From CALJFL01 sp036961205 (lineage in GTDB: Bacteria; Pseudomonadota; Gammaproteobacteria; Pseudomonadales; Halieaceae): a DNA stretch of 64,000 bases. The stretch covers positions 330,183 through 394,182 of the forward strand of contig JBALVI010000005.1 of NCBI GenBank assembly GCA_036961205.1, given 5' to 3'. The notes beneath the pieces were generated by a model. It saw only the letters and a list, made by a program, of their open reading frames with translations, was not told the DNA's origin and made no database searches. Both the position numbers and the translations under genes were made by a program. This document shows positions 8,835 through 18,603 of this stretch, in pieces; the first letter of the stretch is position 1, and each line of letters begins with the position of its first letter.

Positions 8835-9772
8835 AACAGGATCCCGGGTTTTACGACTACTGGCCCTATGAGAACCGACCAAAAATACAGTGGCCCAATG
8901 GCGCCCGGATCGCGTTCTGGGTAGCGCCTAATATAGAATTCTATGAACTGAACCCCCCCTCCAACCCCTCTCGCAAGGCCTGGCCGCAGCCCGCTCCCGC
9001 TTTGCCGGGATATACAATCCGGGATTACGGCAATCGAGTGGGGCATACCCGCCAAATGGAACTGCTGGAGAAATACGGTATTCGCGGCTCAATTTCACTA
9101 TCCACTGCTCTGTGCGATCACCACCCCGAAATCATAGCGATGTGCGCCCAACGCGATTGGGAATTCTTCAGCCACGGCATCTACAACACCCGGTATACCT
9201 ACGGCATGTCCGAGGAGCAGGAACGGGAGATGATCCACGATTCCATGGCAACCATTAAAAAGCACACGGGGCAGAACTGCGCCGGCTACCTGGCACCCGC
9301 ACTGTCGCATTCAGAATTAACGCTGGATCTTTTTGCAGAGGTAGGCACTGAATTGGCGGGCGAAGACGCTGGCTTTTATACCTGCGATCTTTTTCACGAT
9401 GACCAACCAACGCCAATACACACACGCAGCAATAAGAAGTTCGTATCCGTGCCCTACTCTCTGGAAATGAACGACACCATCGCCTATGTCGTCAACAAAA
9501 TAGAGCCGCGCCGTTACGGCCAAATGTTAAAGGATAACTTCGACCGCCTTTACCAGGAAGGTGCCGAGTCGGGCACCGTCATGTGCATCCCCACCCACAA
9601 CTATCAAGTGAGTTGCCCTCACCGTATGAAGGCCTTCGAAGAGGCGCTTGAGTACATCACCGGACACAGCGATGTGTGGGTGACCACCGGCCGCGAGATT
9701 GCCAGGCACTTTATCGACAATGATTTTGATTCCAGTGTGGCCGATATCGCCGCCCGCTCGGGAGGCAACTAG
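8831..9772 (+). CDS. Polysaccharide-deacetylase-family protein, PuuE/allantoinase-like (copy 1)
   Basis: I start at ATG 8831, which overlaps the upstream stop as ATGA; a GTG at 8813 is possible but unnecessary. The 313-residue product has the NodB-like barrel of the cofactor-independent allantoinase (PuuE) group: a PKIQWPNGARIAFWV opening, an RDYGNRVGHTR motif, STALCDHHPEII and SHGIYNTRY. PuuE-type proteins hydrolyse cyclic or N-acyl amides and are often not sugar deacetylases. The substrate is unknown. The next gene is a paralogue that shares the RDYGNRVG motif. Confidence 0.8.
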   Translation: MKQDPGFYDYWPYENRPKIQWPNGARIAFWVAPNIEFYELNPPSNPSRKAWPQPAPALPGYTIRDYGNRVGHTRQMELLEKYGIRGSISLSTALCDHHPEIIAMCAQRDWEFFSHGIYNTRYTYGMSEEQEREMIHDSMATIKKHTGQNCAGYLAPALSHSELTLDLFAEVGTELAGEDAGFYTCDLFHDDQPTPIHTRSNKKFVSVPYSLEMNDTIAYVVNKIEPRRYGQMLKDNFDRLYQEGAESGTVMCIPTHNYQVSCPHRMKAFEEALEYITGHSDVWVTTGREIARHFIDNDFDSSVADIAARSGGN

Positions 9773-9775
9773 ACT

Positions 9776-10702
9776 ATGGCACTGGATAAAGAGTATCTGA
9801 AGTATCCACAGCGCAGCTATGGCATGGACCACGAGCGCTATGAGTGGAGTCTGCTAAGCGAACGCCCGAAGGTCAAGTGGCCCAACGGTGGGAAAGTGGC
9901 GCTGTGGGTTAATGTTTGCCTGCAGTTCTTTCCCCTGAACCAACAGGGTAAACCCTTCCCCGTTCCCGGCGGCATGACGATGCCATACCCCGATTTACGG
10001 CATTTCTCATTACGGGATTACGGTAATCGCGTGGGCATTTACCGATTCCTGAAAGCCTTTGATCAGTATGGCATTCGCTCAAGCTTTGCATTCAACACAC
10101 AGCTGGCCGAACAAAACCCCTACCTGTTGCAACGCATTGTGGACCGGGGTGATGAAATTCTGTGCCACGGCTGGAACATGGACACCCTGCACTATGGGGG
10201 AATGCCGATAGATGAGGAGAGAGAAATAATTGCACGCTCCCTGTCGCGCCTGCGTGAACTGAGCGGCCAGGATGTCACAGGCTGGATCAGCCCGGCCCGC
10301 AACGAGAGTGAGAATACGCCGGAATTACTGGCGGAGCACGGTGTGAGTTACTTTTGTGACTGGGTCAATGACGACATGCCCTACCCGTTCCGTACCGAAG
10401 CGGGTGAATTAACAGCAATGCCTTTGTCTAATGAGTTGGAGGACCGATTCGTAATGATGAACAACCTCCACTCAGAACAGTCCTGGCTGGAACAGATCTG
10501 CGATGCCTGTGACTTTCTGCTGCAGGAAGCTGAGACTGGTGGCGGCCGAATTCTCGCCCTGAACATACACCCCTGGATGCTGGGGCAGCCGCATCGCATT
10601 GGCAAACTGGAGGCCGCCCTGCACTACATCACCTCACGCGAGGGTGTATGGAACGGCTCTGCCACAGAGATTATGTCCAGCTGGAAGGCTCAGACTTCCT
10701 GA
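9776..10702 (+). CDS. Polysaccharide-deacetylase-family protein, PuuE/allantoinase-like (copy 2)
   Basis: The 308-residue product is paralogous to the preceding gene: PKVKWPNGGKVALWVNV, LRDYGNRVGIYR, NTQLAEQNPYLL, LCHGWNMDTLHYG and a final NIHPWMLGQPHRI stretch. It begins 3 bases after copy 1, so the two are co-translated. Tandem divergent copies suggest a heteromeric enzyme or two consecutive hydrolytic steps next to the amide hydrolase at 8169. Neither is a sugar deacetylase by any feature I can see. Confidence 0.8.
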   Translation: MALDKEYLKYPQRSYGMDHERYEWSLLSERPKVKWPNGGKVALWVNVCLQFFPLNQQGKPFPVPGGMTMPYPDLRHFSLRDYGNRVGIYRFLKAFDQYGIRSSFAFNTQLAEQNPYLLQRIVDRGDEILCHGWNMDTLHYGGMPIDEEREIIARSLSRLRELSGQDVTGWISPARNESENTPELLAEHGVSYFCDWVNDDMPYPFRTEAGELTAMPLSNELEDRFVMMNNLHSEQSWLEQICDACDFLLQEAETGGGRILALNIHPWMLGQPHRIGKLEAALHYITSREGVWNGSATEIMSSWKAQTS

Positions 10703-10753
10703 AACGCAGGTTTCACCTACGCCAGAAAGTTGGCTTCGACTTCACAGCGAGGT

Positions 10754-11959
10754 TCAGCCCGCCACGACTCCGTCTGCTTTAAGCTGAGCCATCTCTTCGT
10801 CACTGATCTTGAGCATGCCGCGGAGGATCTCGTCATTGTGACTGCCAATGTCACCGCCCGGCCAATCAGTACGACCCGGAGTGTCGTTTAGCTTCGGCAT
10901 GATCGCCGGAATTTTCAGCGGCTCACCGTCAATTTCGACGCTCTCGAACAGCCCCCTGGCCTGATAATGGGGATCCTCCATCATGTCTTCAACACTGTAG
11001 ATGGGACCGACCGGAACGCGCACTCCCTCTAGCGTATCGATGATGTAGGCGGATGAATGCGCCTCGCACCATGAAGCCAGCGCGGCATCGATCTCTGCCT
11101 CATTAATTACCCGACCCGCATTGTCTGCCATTCCCGGATTCTCAGCCATGTCCGGACGCCCGGCGGTGGTCATCAGACGTTTGAAGATCGCGTCTCCATT
11201 ACCGCCGATCACCACATATTTACCGTCGTCGCAGCGGTAGGTATTGGTGGGTACGATGCCCGTTACAGTAGTACCCGATGGTTCGCGGATAGCGCCACCA
11301 CCATCGTATTCGGGCACTATGCCCTCCATGAGGTTGAATATAGACTCATACAGAGCCACATCGATTACCTGTCCCTCACCGCGGCCTGGCTTTGCCCGTT
11401 GAATCAAGGCAAAAGCTACACCCAAAGCAGCATGAATGGCCGACAGCGTATCGCCCATACTGATATTGGGACGGACAGGCGCCTTTCCGGGTTCGCCATT
11501 TATATAGCGGAAGCCACCGAAGCCCTCGGTGACAGAAGCATATCCGGGCTTGGCCGAGTTAGGGCCGGTCTGACCGTATCCGGATATTCTGGCGTAGATC
11601 AATCCAGGGTTCTCGGCCTTGAGCTGTTCAGGACCCAGTCCCCACTTTTCCATTTGCCCAGGACGGAAGTTTTCGACCACTACATCCGCCGTTAACAACA
11701 ACTCTCTGGCCAACTCCTGTCCGCGTTCGGACTTGAGGTCTAAAGTCACGCTCTTCTTATTGCGCCCCAAGCTGCGATACCATAAAGAAGCACCATCTTT
11801 TACCAGCCGCCAGCCGCGTATAGGATCACCACCAGGAGGCTCAATTTTAATCACCTCTGCCCCGAAGTAAGAGAGGATGGTTCCGGTGAACGGCCCCGCC
11901 AATAACTGGCCAAGCTCAATAACTCTAAGGCCTTCCAACGGTCTTTCTGCTGTACTCAT
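10754..11959 (-). CDS. Class III (CaiB/BaiF) CoA-transferase
   Basis: The 401-residue length is typical of the family. The N-terminus LRVIELGQLLAGPFTGTILSYFGAEVIKIEPPGGDPIRGW is diagnostic, and the catalytic aspartate lies in the SMGDTLSAIHAALG region (about residue 169). It exchanges CoA between carboxylic acids. It converges on the deacetylase-like gene with a 51-base gap, so it is a separate transcription unit. GAGGGA precedes the start. The substrate is unknown. Confidence 0.9.
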   Translation of the reverse strand: MSTAERPLEGLRVIELGQLLAGPFTGTILSYFGAEVIKIEPPGGDPIRGWRLVKDGASLWYRSLGRNKKSVTLDLKSERGQELARELLLTADVVVENFRPGQMEKWGLGPEQLKAENPGLIYARISGYGQTGPNSAKPGYASVTEGFGGFRYINGEPGKAPVRPNISMGDTLSAIHAALGVAFALIQRAKPGRGEGQVIDVALYESIFNLMEGIVPEYDGGGAIREPSGTTVTGIVPTNTYRCDDGKYVVIGGNGDAIFKRLMTTAGRPDMAENPGMADNAGRVINEAEIDAALASWCEAHSSAYIIDTLEGVRVPVGPIYSVEDMMEDPHYQARGLFESVEIDGEPLKIPAIMPKLNDTPGRTDWPGGDIGSHNDEILRGMLKISDEEMAQLKADGVVAG

Positions 11960-12149
11960 ATCAATTCATTCCCTCTGGCTTGATCTCAATAATGGCATTG
12001 TCATGATTTTCGGCGCGCCTGAATCGGCAGACTATAACCTACTAGCTTGACCGAAAGTGGTGTGAATATAACATCTCTCATTCGGCAGGCAATTAGTAAA
12101 TTTCAAAACAGGTAAGCTACGGTCCCAACTCGAAATTAGCGCCGGATGA

Positions 12150-13061
12150 TTACTTGCGTGGGCCCGGGAAGAACCGGTTGGTGACCTGCTGGTATTCTTT
12201 ATAGCCCGGTCTTTTTTGAGCGGAGAAGTATTCAGAAGGTACTGCCCCGGTAGCGTAGACCAGCGTGGTATACATGATTCTGGAGGTGAACACCAAGCCA
12301 GCGCCTAGCAGCAACCAGACCACGACATTCTCGTGGGAGTACAAGGCCACCCAGGAAGGAATTGAGGCGATCACCAGCGCCGTCCATACCATCCACTCGG
12401 CAAAGTAATTGGGGTGGCGGGAATAACGCCACAGACCGACATCACAGACTCGATTCCTTTCGCCAGCCTGTTTCATCGCGCGTAAAAAGGACAGCTTCTG
12501 CACATCGGCGACGGACTCCATGGCAAATGCAGCCACCCAGATAAGTAGCCCGATGATTTCAAAACTGGAGATTGAAGGCGCGGGATTTGAGGCGATGACA
12601 AGAGCGGGGAACGCCAAAAAGGAGGCATTGGCCAGGCCCTGCATCAGAGCATCGATCTGCATGGCAAGGGGGGTATTGGTCTTGCCCGATTTTTCCCAGC
12701 GTAAACGCTGATACTGGTAGCGCGGGAACTCTTTTTTAAGCAGGCCCTGCCGCCACATTTTTAGCGCGCCCAGTCCCATGCGCAAACCAATAAAAACGTA
12801 CACAGCACTGACCAGCATAACGCGTGGCCCATAGCCATCGCTGAGCAGGTAAGTTAGCGTCCCCAGAACCACCAGACCCCAGGGCCAGCCGATATCGACG
12901 TAGGACATTCTCCCGGTCTTCCAGATGGGTAAGCAGACCACCAGGGCAAACAGTATCAGTTGGGCAATGCCGTTAACCAGGCCAAGCCCGGACAGACCAG
13001 TGGTAGCAAGCAGGACCGTCCAACCTAAGAGGAAGGGCAGTAAAGGGGTGAAATACTTCAT
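12150..13061 (-). CDS. DUF1295/steroid 5-alpha-reductase-like integral membrane protein
   Basis: A 303-residue membrane protein with about seven hydrophobic segments. The C-terminal RYSRHPNYFAEWMVW motif is the conserved signature of DUF1295 and related methyltransferase/reductase membrane proteins. A GGAG site sits 6 bases before ATG 13061. It may be co-transcribed with the NmrA-like gene 72 bases upstream. The reaction is not known; a lipid or steroid double-bond reductase is a family-level guess. Confidence 0.8.
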   Translation of the reverse strand: MKYFTPLLPFLLGWTVLLATTGLSGLGLVNGIAQLILFALVVCLPIWKTGRMSYVDIGWPWGLVVLGTLTYLLSDGYGPRVMLVSAVYVFIGLRMGLGALKMWRQGLLKKEFPRYQYQRLRWEKSGKTNTPLAMQIDALMQGLANASFLAFPALVIASNPAPSISSFEIIGLLIWVAAFAMESVADVQKLSFLRAMKQAGERNRVCDVGLWRYSRHPNYFAEWMVWTALVIASIPSWVALYSHENVVVWLLLGAGLVFTSRIMYTTLVYATGAVPSEYFSAQKRPGYKEYQQVTNRFFPGPRK

Positions 13062-13133
13062 TTAATCTCCACAAGCGCCGTTACTGAGGTTGTATGTACA
13101 TAGTTGCAAGATAGAAGGTGTTCCACTATCGAG

Positions 13134-14036
13134 TCAGGCTTCATCTTCATTCAAATGTAAGCCTTCAAAGTAACTGCGCAGAGTGCTAGTCCCTCGCGGC
13201 GGCCCTACCCCATCTATCTCACCTGCTGTAACGATAAAGTCCGCAAGATCGCCATACTGGGTAGAAAGTAACGCGACAAATTTGACCAGGACCCTGGCAA
13301 TCCAAATTGGAATCACCGTTACCTTTGGCGGATTTCCAGCCACGTCAAAAGCCAGTTCCGCGGCCTCACGCTGGGTCAGAATATCGGGTCCTCCAGCCTC
13401 TACCTGTAGCTCATCGCCCTCACTGGTTTCCACACAGACCCTGGCCAGATCGCCACCGTGAATTGGGCTCATCTTGTTGCTCCCGTCACCAACCAGGTAG
13501 ACACGGCCACGCTTCGCCATGTCGTATAAGACGCCCATATCCGAGAAATACCCACAGGGACGCACGACCCGATACTGCAACTGCGAACTTTTGAGCGCAT
13601 CAACCACTTTCTCATGAGCCTGCGTAATCGCCAGCTGCATAATATTTTCCGCCCCCTGCATCGAGACATAGGTGAAACGCTTGACCTCCGAGGCCTCAGC
13701 CAGGTCTATCAGGTTTTTATTGCACTGATAATCAACTTGCTCAAAGGTCAGCCCGTCACGTTGGCGCGATATACCAATACTGGAGACCACCAGGTCAACG
13801 CCATCCATAATCCCGGCAAGAGTTTCTGGCCTGCTGACCTCTCCCACGAATACATCGTCATAGTCGTTCTTAGTCAGTGCTGGCGCAGTAAAAGGACCTG
13901 CCTCATGCAGACGATCCTCATTACGGGTCAGCACACGAACATAATAGCCCTGCTCTTTAAATGCCTTCACCAGAAATTTTCCAAGATAGCCTGTCGCTCC
14001 AGCTACCAGCACCCTTTTTAGCTTGCTTTCCAGCAT
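13134..14036 (-). CDS. NmrA/SDR-type NAD(P)-binding protein
   Basis: A 300-residue atypical short-chain dehydrogenase. The nucleotide-binding motif is VLVAGATGYLGKFLVKAF near residues 9-26, and it lacks a classical YxxxK catalytic pair. It is like NmrA/TMR proteins and complex-I assembly factors in its VDYQCNKNLIDLAEASEVKRFTYVS segment. The likely role is a redox sensor or epimerase-like enzyme. It precedes the DUF1295 gene in the same direction. Confidence 0.8.
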   Translation of the reverse strand: MLESKLKRVLVAGATGYLGKFLVKAFKEQGYYVRVLTRNEDRLHEAGPFTAPALTKNDYDDVFVGEVSRPETLAGIMDGVDLVVSSIGISRQRDGLTFEQVDYQCNKNLIDLAEASEVKRFTYVSMQGAENIMQLAITQAHEKVVDALKSSQLQYRVVRPCGYFSDMGVLYDMAKRGRVYLVGDGSNKMSPIHGGDLARVCVETSEGDELQVEAGGPDILTQREAAELAFDVAGNPPKVTVIPIWIARVLVKFVALLSTQYGDLADFIVTAGEIDGVGPPRGTSTLRSYFEGLHLNEDEA

Positions 14037-14321
14037 GCAATCTATCCCCTTTTATCCGCAAAAAGCCGGAGGTATTATTAGAATCTGTGTACAGACCTTG
14101 TTAATGGCATTATCGAGTTATTATCAAGCAGCCGCAATCCAGATTGTCGGATTAATATTTTTTTGCCAAAGCTAACATATAAATATATCGGTCTATCATT
14201 CACCCAGGCCTTATAACTGCTAGATTTTTTGGGATCCCTTTATAGCGTTGCTCTAGACTCTGTGTCTTCTGCCCTCATGTTTCGCTACCATAGGGTTGAA
14301 ACTACCGGTCAGGAGAGCACA

Positions 14322-14987
14322 TTGAACTTCAGCATTACCCCCATCGAGGCCAGAGTCCTGGGGTGCCTCATCGAGAAAGAAGCAACCACCCCAGATGTTT
14401 ACCCACTGACCCTGAACAGTTTGCTCTCGGCCTGTAATCAGAAGTCCAACCGGGAACCGGTGATGGAACTCGACACCGACGATTTAATGGCCGCGCTCGA
14501 TAGCCTCATCGATAAGACACTGGTGTCCATCTGGAAGTCCAATCACAATCGGATGGCCAAGTACCAGCACAAACTGCGCCATAGGGTATCTGATAAATTC
14601 AATTTTTCCCTGCCAGAGCTAGCCGTGCTAGGCGTATTGTTCCTGCGTGGACCACAGACGGTAGGTGAAATCCGCAGCCGCTGCGCGCGCATCCACGAGT
14701 TCGATAACCTGGATGCGGTACAAGGTGTATTGACAGCTTTGGAGGCGAACCCCGACGGCCCATACACGACACTGCTAGCTCGCCAGCAGGGGCGTAAGGA
14801 ACCCCGATACACTCACCTGTTTTGCGGAGAACCTGACGATACTGTCATACCTGACATTGAACCTGAGCGTACTGCTACCGGTGCTAACTCACGGCTGGAG
14901 GTAGTCGAACTGGAGGTCAGTGAGCTTAAGTCAGAATTGCATGATCTGCAGCAACGCCTGGAGCAATTCATGAAACAGTTTGAATAG
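14322..14987 (+). CDS. YceH/DUF480-family protein
   Basis: I start at TTG 14322: AGGAG lies 6 bases upstream, and the conserved domain (NFSITPIEARVLGCLIEKE) begins immediately after. A longer frame from 14229 has no RBS and no conserved residues. The 221-residue protein has two winged-helix-like repeats with TPDVYPLTLNSLLSACNQKSNR, the family signature, and a C-terminal coiled coil (about residues 185-221). Function in other bacteria is poorly defined. The use of TTG suggests modest translation. Confidence 0.85.
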   Translation: MNFSITPIEARVLGCLIEKEATTPDVYPLTLNSLLSACNQKSNREPVMELDTDDLMAALDSLIDKTLVSIWKSNHNRMAKYQHKLRHRVSDKFNFSLPELAVLGVLFLRGPQTVGEIRSRCARIHEFDNLDAVQGVLTALEANPDGPYTTLLARQQGRKEPRYTHLFCGEPDDTVIPDIEPERTATGANSRLEVVELEVSELKSELHDLQQRLEQFMKQFE

Positions 14988-15139
14988 AAGGGCTATACCT
15001 CAGTTTCGTGTACGTCCTCGCCTGAATTAATGGCGTTCCGGACTGCAGGCGCTCTAGCCCAGACCCTGTAATAATGTCTGGGGTAGCAGGGTCGGATCGG
15101 AAAAACTAATACGGCCCAAAACTCTCACCGCCACATTGG

Positions 15140-16342
15140 CTACTCGCTCAACACCGTCCGAACCTCCACCGTCCCATGCAAGGTGCGATGCACCGGACAG
15201 CGATCGGCTATCTGCAGCAGGCGCTGGCGCTGTTCGTCCGACAAATCGCCGGTCAATGTCACCTCCCGTTCCAACACCTCAATCTGTTTGGGCTTGTCTT
15301 CACAGCCCTCACAATCCTCGATGTATTCACGGGAGTGGCGCAATTCAACGGCGACGTGCTCCAACGGCAGTGACTTGCGCCCGGCATACATACGCAGCGT
15401 CATAGAGGTGCACGCCCCAAGCGCTGCCAGCAGGTGTTCATAGGGGTCCGGGCCCATGTTTCTACCACCTACCGAAGTGGGCTCATCTGCTAGCCAATAG
15501 TGGCTGTCGCTATTTACATGCTGAGTGAATTTGTGATCCTTTTCTTCCACCCGCAAATGGCCCTTGCTGACATTGGCAGTCGGTGTCTCGACCGAGGGCA
15601 GATAACGATCTGCCCAGGCAGCGATGGTGCTAGCAACATACTCCGAATCCGCTTTGCGGCTGAGCAGATGATCGGCATTGTCCAGGGAGATAAAGCTCTT
15701 GGGATGGCGCGCCTCCACGTAAATTTTCTCCGCCTCGGCAATGCTGACGGTTGTGTCCAGCGGGGAATGCATCACCAGCAGGGCTTTACGCAGATTGCCA
15801 AGATCGGCGTACTCCTGGTTGTCCAGGTCATCGAGAAACTGCTTCTTGATGTTGAATTTCCGGCCGCCAAGATCAACCTGCGCCTCGCCCTTGCTGGCAA
15901 TCTCTTCAAGTGATGCAGAGAAGTTGTGGGCTACATGCTCAGCCTTATGGGGTGCACCTATAGTTACCACCGCCTTTACTTCCTCCACCGCGGCTGCCAT
16001 TGCCAGCACCGCTGCCCCACCCAGGCTGTGACCTATCAGCAGCGCCGGCGCCTCGTAGTTGTCGCGCAGAAAATCACAAGCAGCCAACAGGTCCTGCAGA
16101 TTGGAAGAAAAGTTGGTGTTAGCAAAATCGCCATCGCTATTGCCCAGTCCGGTAAAGTCAAAGCGCAATACGGCTATGCCTTGGCTGGTCAGAGCCCTGG
16201 CAATTCTCGATGCAGCGGCCACATCTTTGCCACAGGTAAAACAATGCGCAAACAGCGCATAGCAGCGGATATTGTTCTCGGGTGTCTCCAGTGCGCCACT
16301 TAAGCTCAGCCCATTACTGGTAAACTCTACTTTTTGTCTCAT
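15140..16342 (-). CDS. Alpha/beta hydrolase fused to OsmC-family domain
   Basis: A 400-residue two-domain protein. Residues about 1-255 are an alpha/beta hydrolase with nucleophile motif GHSLGG, an upstream FAHCFTCGKD oxyanion region and a late NADHLLS histidine. Residues about 260-400 are an OsmC/Ohr domain with GGRNMGPDPYEHLLAALGACTSMTLRMYA (peroxidatic Cys) and a second cysteine in ADRCPVHRTL. This fusion is known in proteobacteria and probably couples ester hydrolysis with thiol-peroxidase chemistry against organic hydroperoxides. A GAGAGAG site precedes the ATG. Confidence 0.85.
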   Translation of the reverse strand: MRQKVEFTSNGLSLSGALETPENNIRCYALFAHCFTCGKDVAAASRIARALTSQGIAVLRFDFTGLGNSDGDFANTNFSSNLQDLLAACDFLRDNYEAPALLIGHSLGGAAVLAMAAAVEEVKAVVTIGAPHKAEHVAHNFSASLEEIASKGEAQVDLGGRKFNIKKQFLDDLDNQEYADLGNLRKALLVMHSPLDTTVSIAEAEKIYVEARHPKSFISLDNADHLLSRKADSEYVASTIAAWADRYLPSVETPTANVSKGHLRVEEKDHKFTQHVNSDSHYWLADEPTSVGGRNMGPDPYEHLLAALGACTSMTLRMYAGRKSLPLEHVAVELRHSREYIEDCEGCEDKPKQIEVLEREVTLTGDLSDEQRQRLLQIADRCPVHRTLHGTVEVRTVLSE

Positions 16343-16572
16343 ACGTGCTCTCTCTCGATTGGCCTACCAACAAGTTAGCTCATAGCTGCGGCTTTTACGC
16401 TGCTAATTACTTTTTTTCTCGTCTATATTGCATGAACGTAGCCCAACTGATGAAAGGATTCAAAATACACGCCAAAACTGCCAGGACCCAAAAGCCGTCG
16501 CTTCACGTTTCTGCTGCCAGAGGCTAGAATGATTAGCAGTTGTTCTACGGTAATTATTGGAGTGGTTCCATA

Positions 16573-18558
16573 ATGAGAGCACTTTGGTTAGCCTTGGTCA
16601 TTGTTTTTGTCAGCGCCTGTGACGCCTATCAAGACCCCGCCGCCAGTACCGAACCCGCCCAGGCAAGGGCAACCAGTAACTACGCCAGTTACGGCGGCGA
16701 TGGCGGGCGCCAGTATGTTCCGGCGGCCCGCATCACTGCCACCAACGTTGGCACACTGAGGCCGCTGTGGTCCTACCATACGGGCGACGTTTCCTCCGGC
16801 TCTGCCGAGGTGTATTCAACCAGCTCCTTTCAGAACACTCCCCTGTTGGTCAACGGCACGCTCTATATATGCACGCCATTCAACCGAGTGGTCGCGCTTG
16901 ACCCGGCTACTGGTGCTGAGTTCTGGTCTTACGATCCTGAGATTCAACTCAAGGCCCACTACTCCAATCAACTGATTTGCCGCGGGGTGAGCCATTGGGA
17001 AGATGATGAGAAAGTAGCGGATCAATCCTGTGCCACAAAAATCTTCACCGCAACCAATGACACCCGGTTGATCGCGCTGGACGCAAAAACCGGAGAACTC
17101 TGTAGCGATTTTGGCATTGGCGGCATGGTAGACACGTCAAAGGGAGTCGGCGAGGCTCGGTATACGGGTGAACATCATCACACCTCTCCGCCTGCAATTA
17201 TTGGTGACGTCGTTGTCGTTGGCGGGTCGGTGAGTGATGGTGCTGGCATTGATGCGCCTAGCGGCGTGGTGCGCGCCTATGATACGCGCAGCGGTAAACT
17301 GCTTTGGGCACAGGATCTGGCACCTCCCGGCTTTGACTACAGCTCAGAGCTGGTCAGCGAAGACGGTTACGCCCTGGCTACACCAAACGTGTGGGCACCC
17401 ATGTCTACCGATGAAGAACTGGGTCTCATCTACGCACCAACCGGCAATCCACTGCCGGACTATTTTCGCGACCAGGATCTCAGCATGTCTTACTACGGCT
17501 CTTCGCTGGTAGCTCTCAGGGCGGATACCGGTGAAGTAGCCTGGAATTATCAGTTTGTGCACCGGGACTTTTGGGATTTCGATACTCCGGCGCAACCCAC
17601 CTTGTTTGAGCTAGAACGCGATGGGCAGAAAATTCCGGCAGTGGCGCAAGCCACCAAGATGGGCTTTATCTTTATTCTCGACCGTCGCACGGGTAAGCCC
17701 CTGTTCCCGGTTGAGGAGCGGCCGGTTCCGCAAAACCCCAACTTCCCCGACCTGGCGTTGTCGCCCACCCAGCCCTTTCCTGTTCTACCTAAATCGGTAG
17801 CGCAGAATGATCTCGATCCTAAGGACGCCTTCGGCTTCAGCTTTTGGGACCGCGGTGCATGCCGGGAAGAACTGAAAAGCCTGCGCTATGAAGGCATGTA
17901 CACGCCGGTATCCCCTGAGTGGACTCTCATGTATACGGGAAATGCTGGTGGCATTAACTGGGGTGGGTTGGCGATTGATCAGGACAATCAGACACTGGTG
18001 GTCAATTCGTCCAATCTGGCCTTCAAGGTAAAGCTAATTGCCAGCCAGGATGTTGATAGCGTTCGCTCCGCTAATCCCGGCAAAGAGATATCCAGGCAAG
18101 CCGGGATGCCCTGGGGTATGTGGCGCACAATGGTGGTTTCTCCCTTAGGCGCGCCCTGTAACCCGACACCTTGGGGAGTACTGACCGGTATAGACCTAAA
18201 CACCGGCAAGCAACTGTGGCAATCGACGCTGGGCACGACCCGTGACCTGACGCCGCTTCCCTTTGAATACAATACGGGAACGCCTTCACTGGGTGGCCCG
18301 CTGATTACTGGCGGTGGCATTACCTTTATAGGAGCCACCATGGACAATTACTTGCGCGCCTTCGATACTAAAACCGGAGAAGAACTCTGGAGGGGGCGAC
18401 TGCCGGCACCGGCCACCGCCACACCGATGTCCTATGTAGTGACGGACAACAACGGCAACAAGCAGCAGATAGTCGTGGTCGCAGCCGGCGGGCACGGACG
18501 AGGTGGCACTACCCTGTCTGACACACTCGTCGCTTTTTCTCTTAGTGGCGTGGACTAG
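16573..18558 (+). CDS. PQQ-dependent dehydrogenase, lipoprotein
   Basis: I start at ATG 16573, where a lipoprotein signal (VFVSAC lipobox) begins at once; the frame opens upstream at 16540 without benefit. The 661-residue product is an eight-bladed quinoprotein propeller with repeated tryptophan-docking motifs (LDPATGAEFW, YDTRSGKLLW, LNTGKQLWQS, FDTKTGEELWRG) and the HRDFWDFDTPAQPTL catalytic segment of glucose/quinate-type dehydrogenases. It lacks the N-terminal membrane helices of Gcd and is instead lipid-anchored. It oxidises a polyol, sugar or alcohol in the periplasm; the exact substrate is unknown. Confidence 0.85.
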   Translation: MRALWLALVIVFVSACDAYQDPAASTEPAQARATSNYASYGGDGGRQYVPAARITATNVGTLRPLWSYHTGDVSSGSAEVYSTSSFQNTPLLVNGTLYICTPFNRVVALDPATGAEFWSYDPEIQLKAHYSNQLICRGVSHWEDDEKVADQSCATKIFTATNDTRLIALDAKTGELCSDFGIGGMVDTSKGVGEARYTGEHHHTSPPAIIGDVVVVGGSVSDGAGIDAPSGVVRAYDTRSGKLLWAQDLAPPGFDYSSELVSEDGYALATPNVWAPMSTDEELGLIYAPTGNPLPDYFRDQDLSMSYYGSSLVALRADTGEVAWNYQFVHRDFWDFDTPAQPTLFELERDGQKIPAVAQATKMGFIFILDRRTGKPLFPVEERPVPQNPNFPDLALSPTQPFPVLPKSVAQNDLDPKDAFGFSFWDRGACREELKSLRYEGMYTPVSPEWTLMYTGNAGGINWGGLAIDQDNQTLVVNSSNLAFKVKLIASQDVDSVRSANPGKEISRQAGMPWGMWRTMVVSPLGAPCNPTPWGVLTGIDLNTGKQLWQSTLGTTRDLTPLPFEYNTGTPSLGGPLITGGGITFIGATMDNYLRAFDTKTGEELWRGRLPAPATATPMSYVVTDNNGNKQQIVVVAAGGHGRGGTTLSDTLVAFSLSGVD

Positions 18559-18603
18559 CAGAAAACCTGGCCTAGGCAATCAAGTCACTGGCTTAGTGCT
18601 GCC

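Noticed and set aside
10684..10705. Inverted repeat TGAAAC/GTTTCA after the second deacetylase gene
   Set aside because: It has a short stem and no T tract, so it is not called as a terminator.
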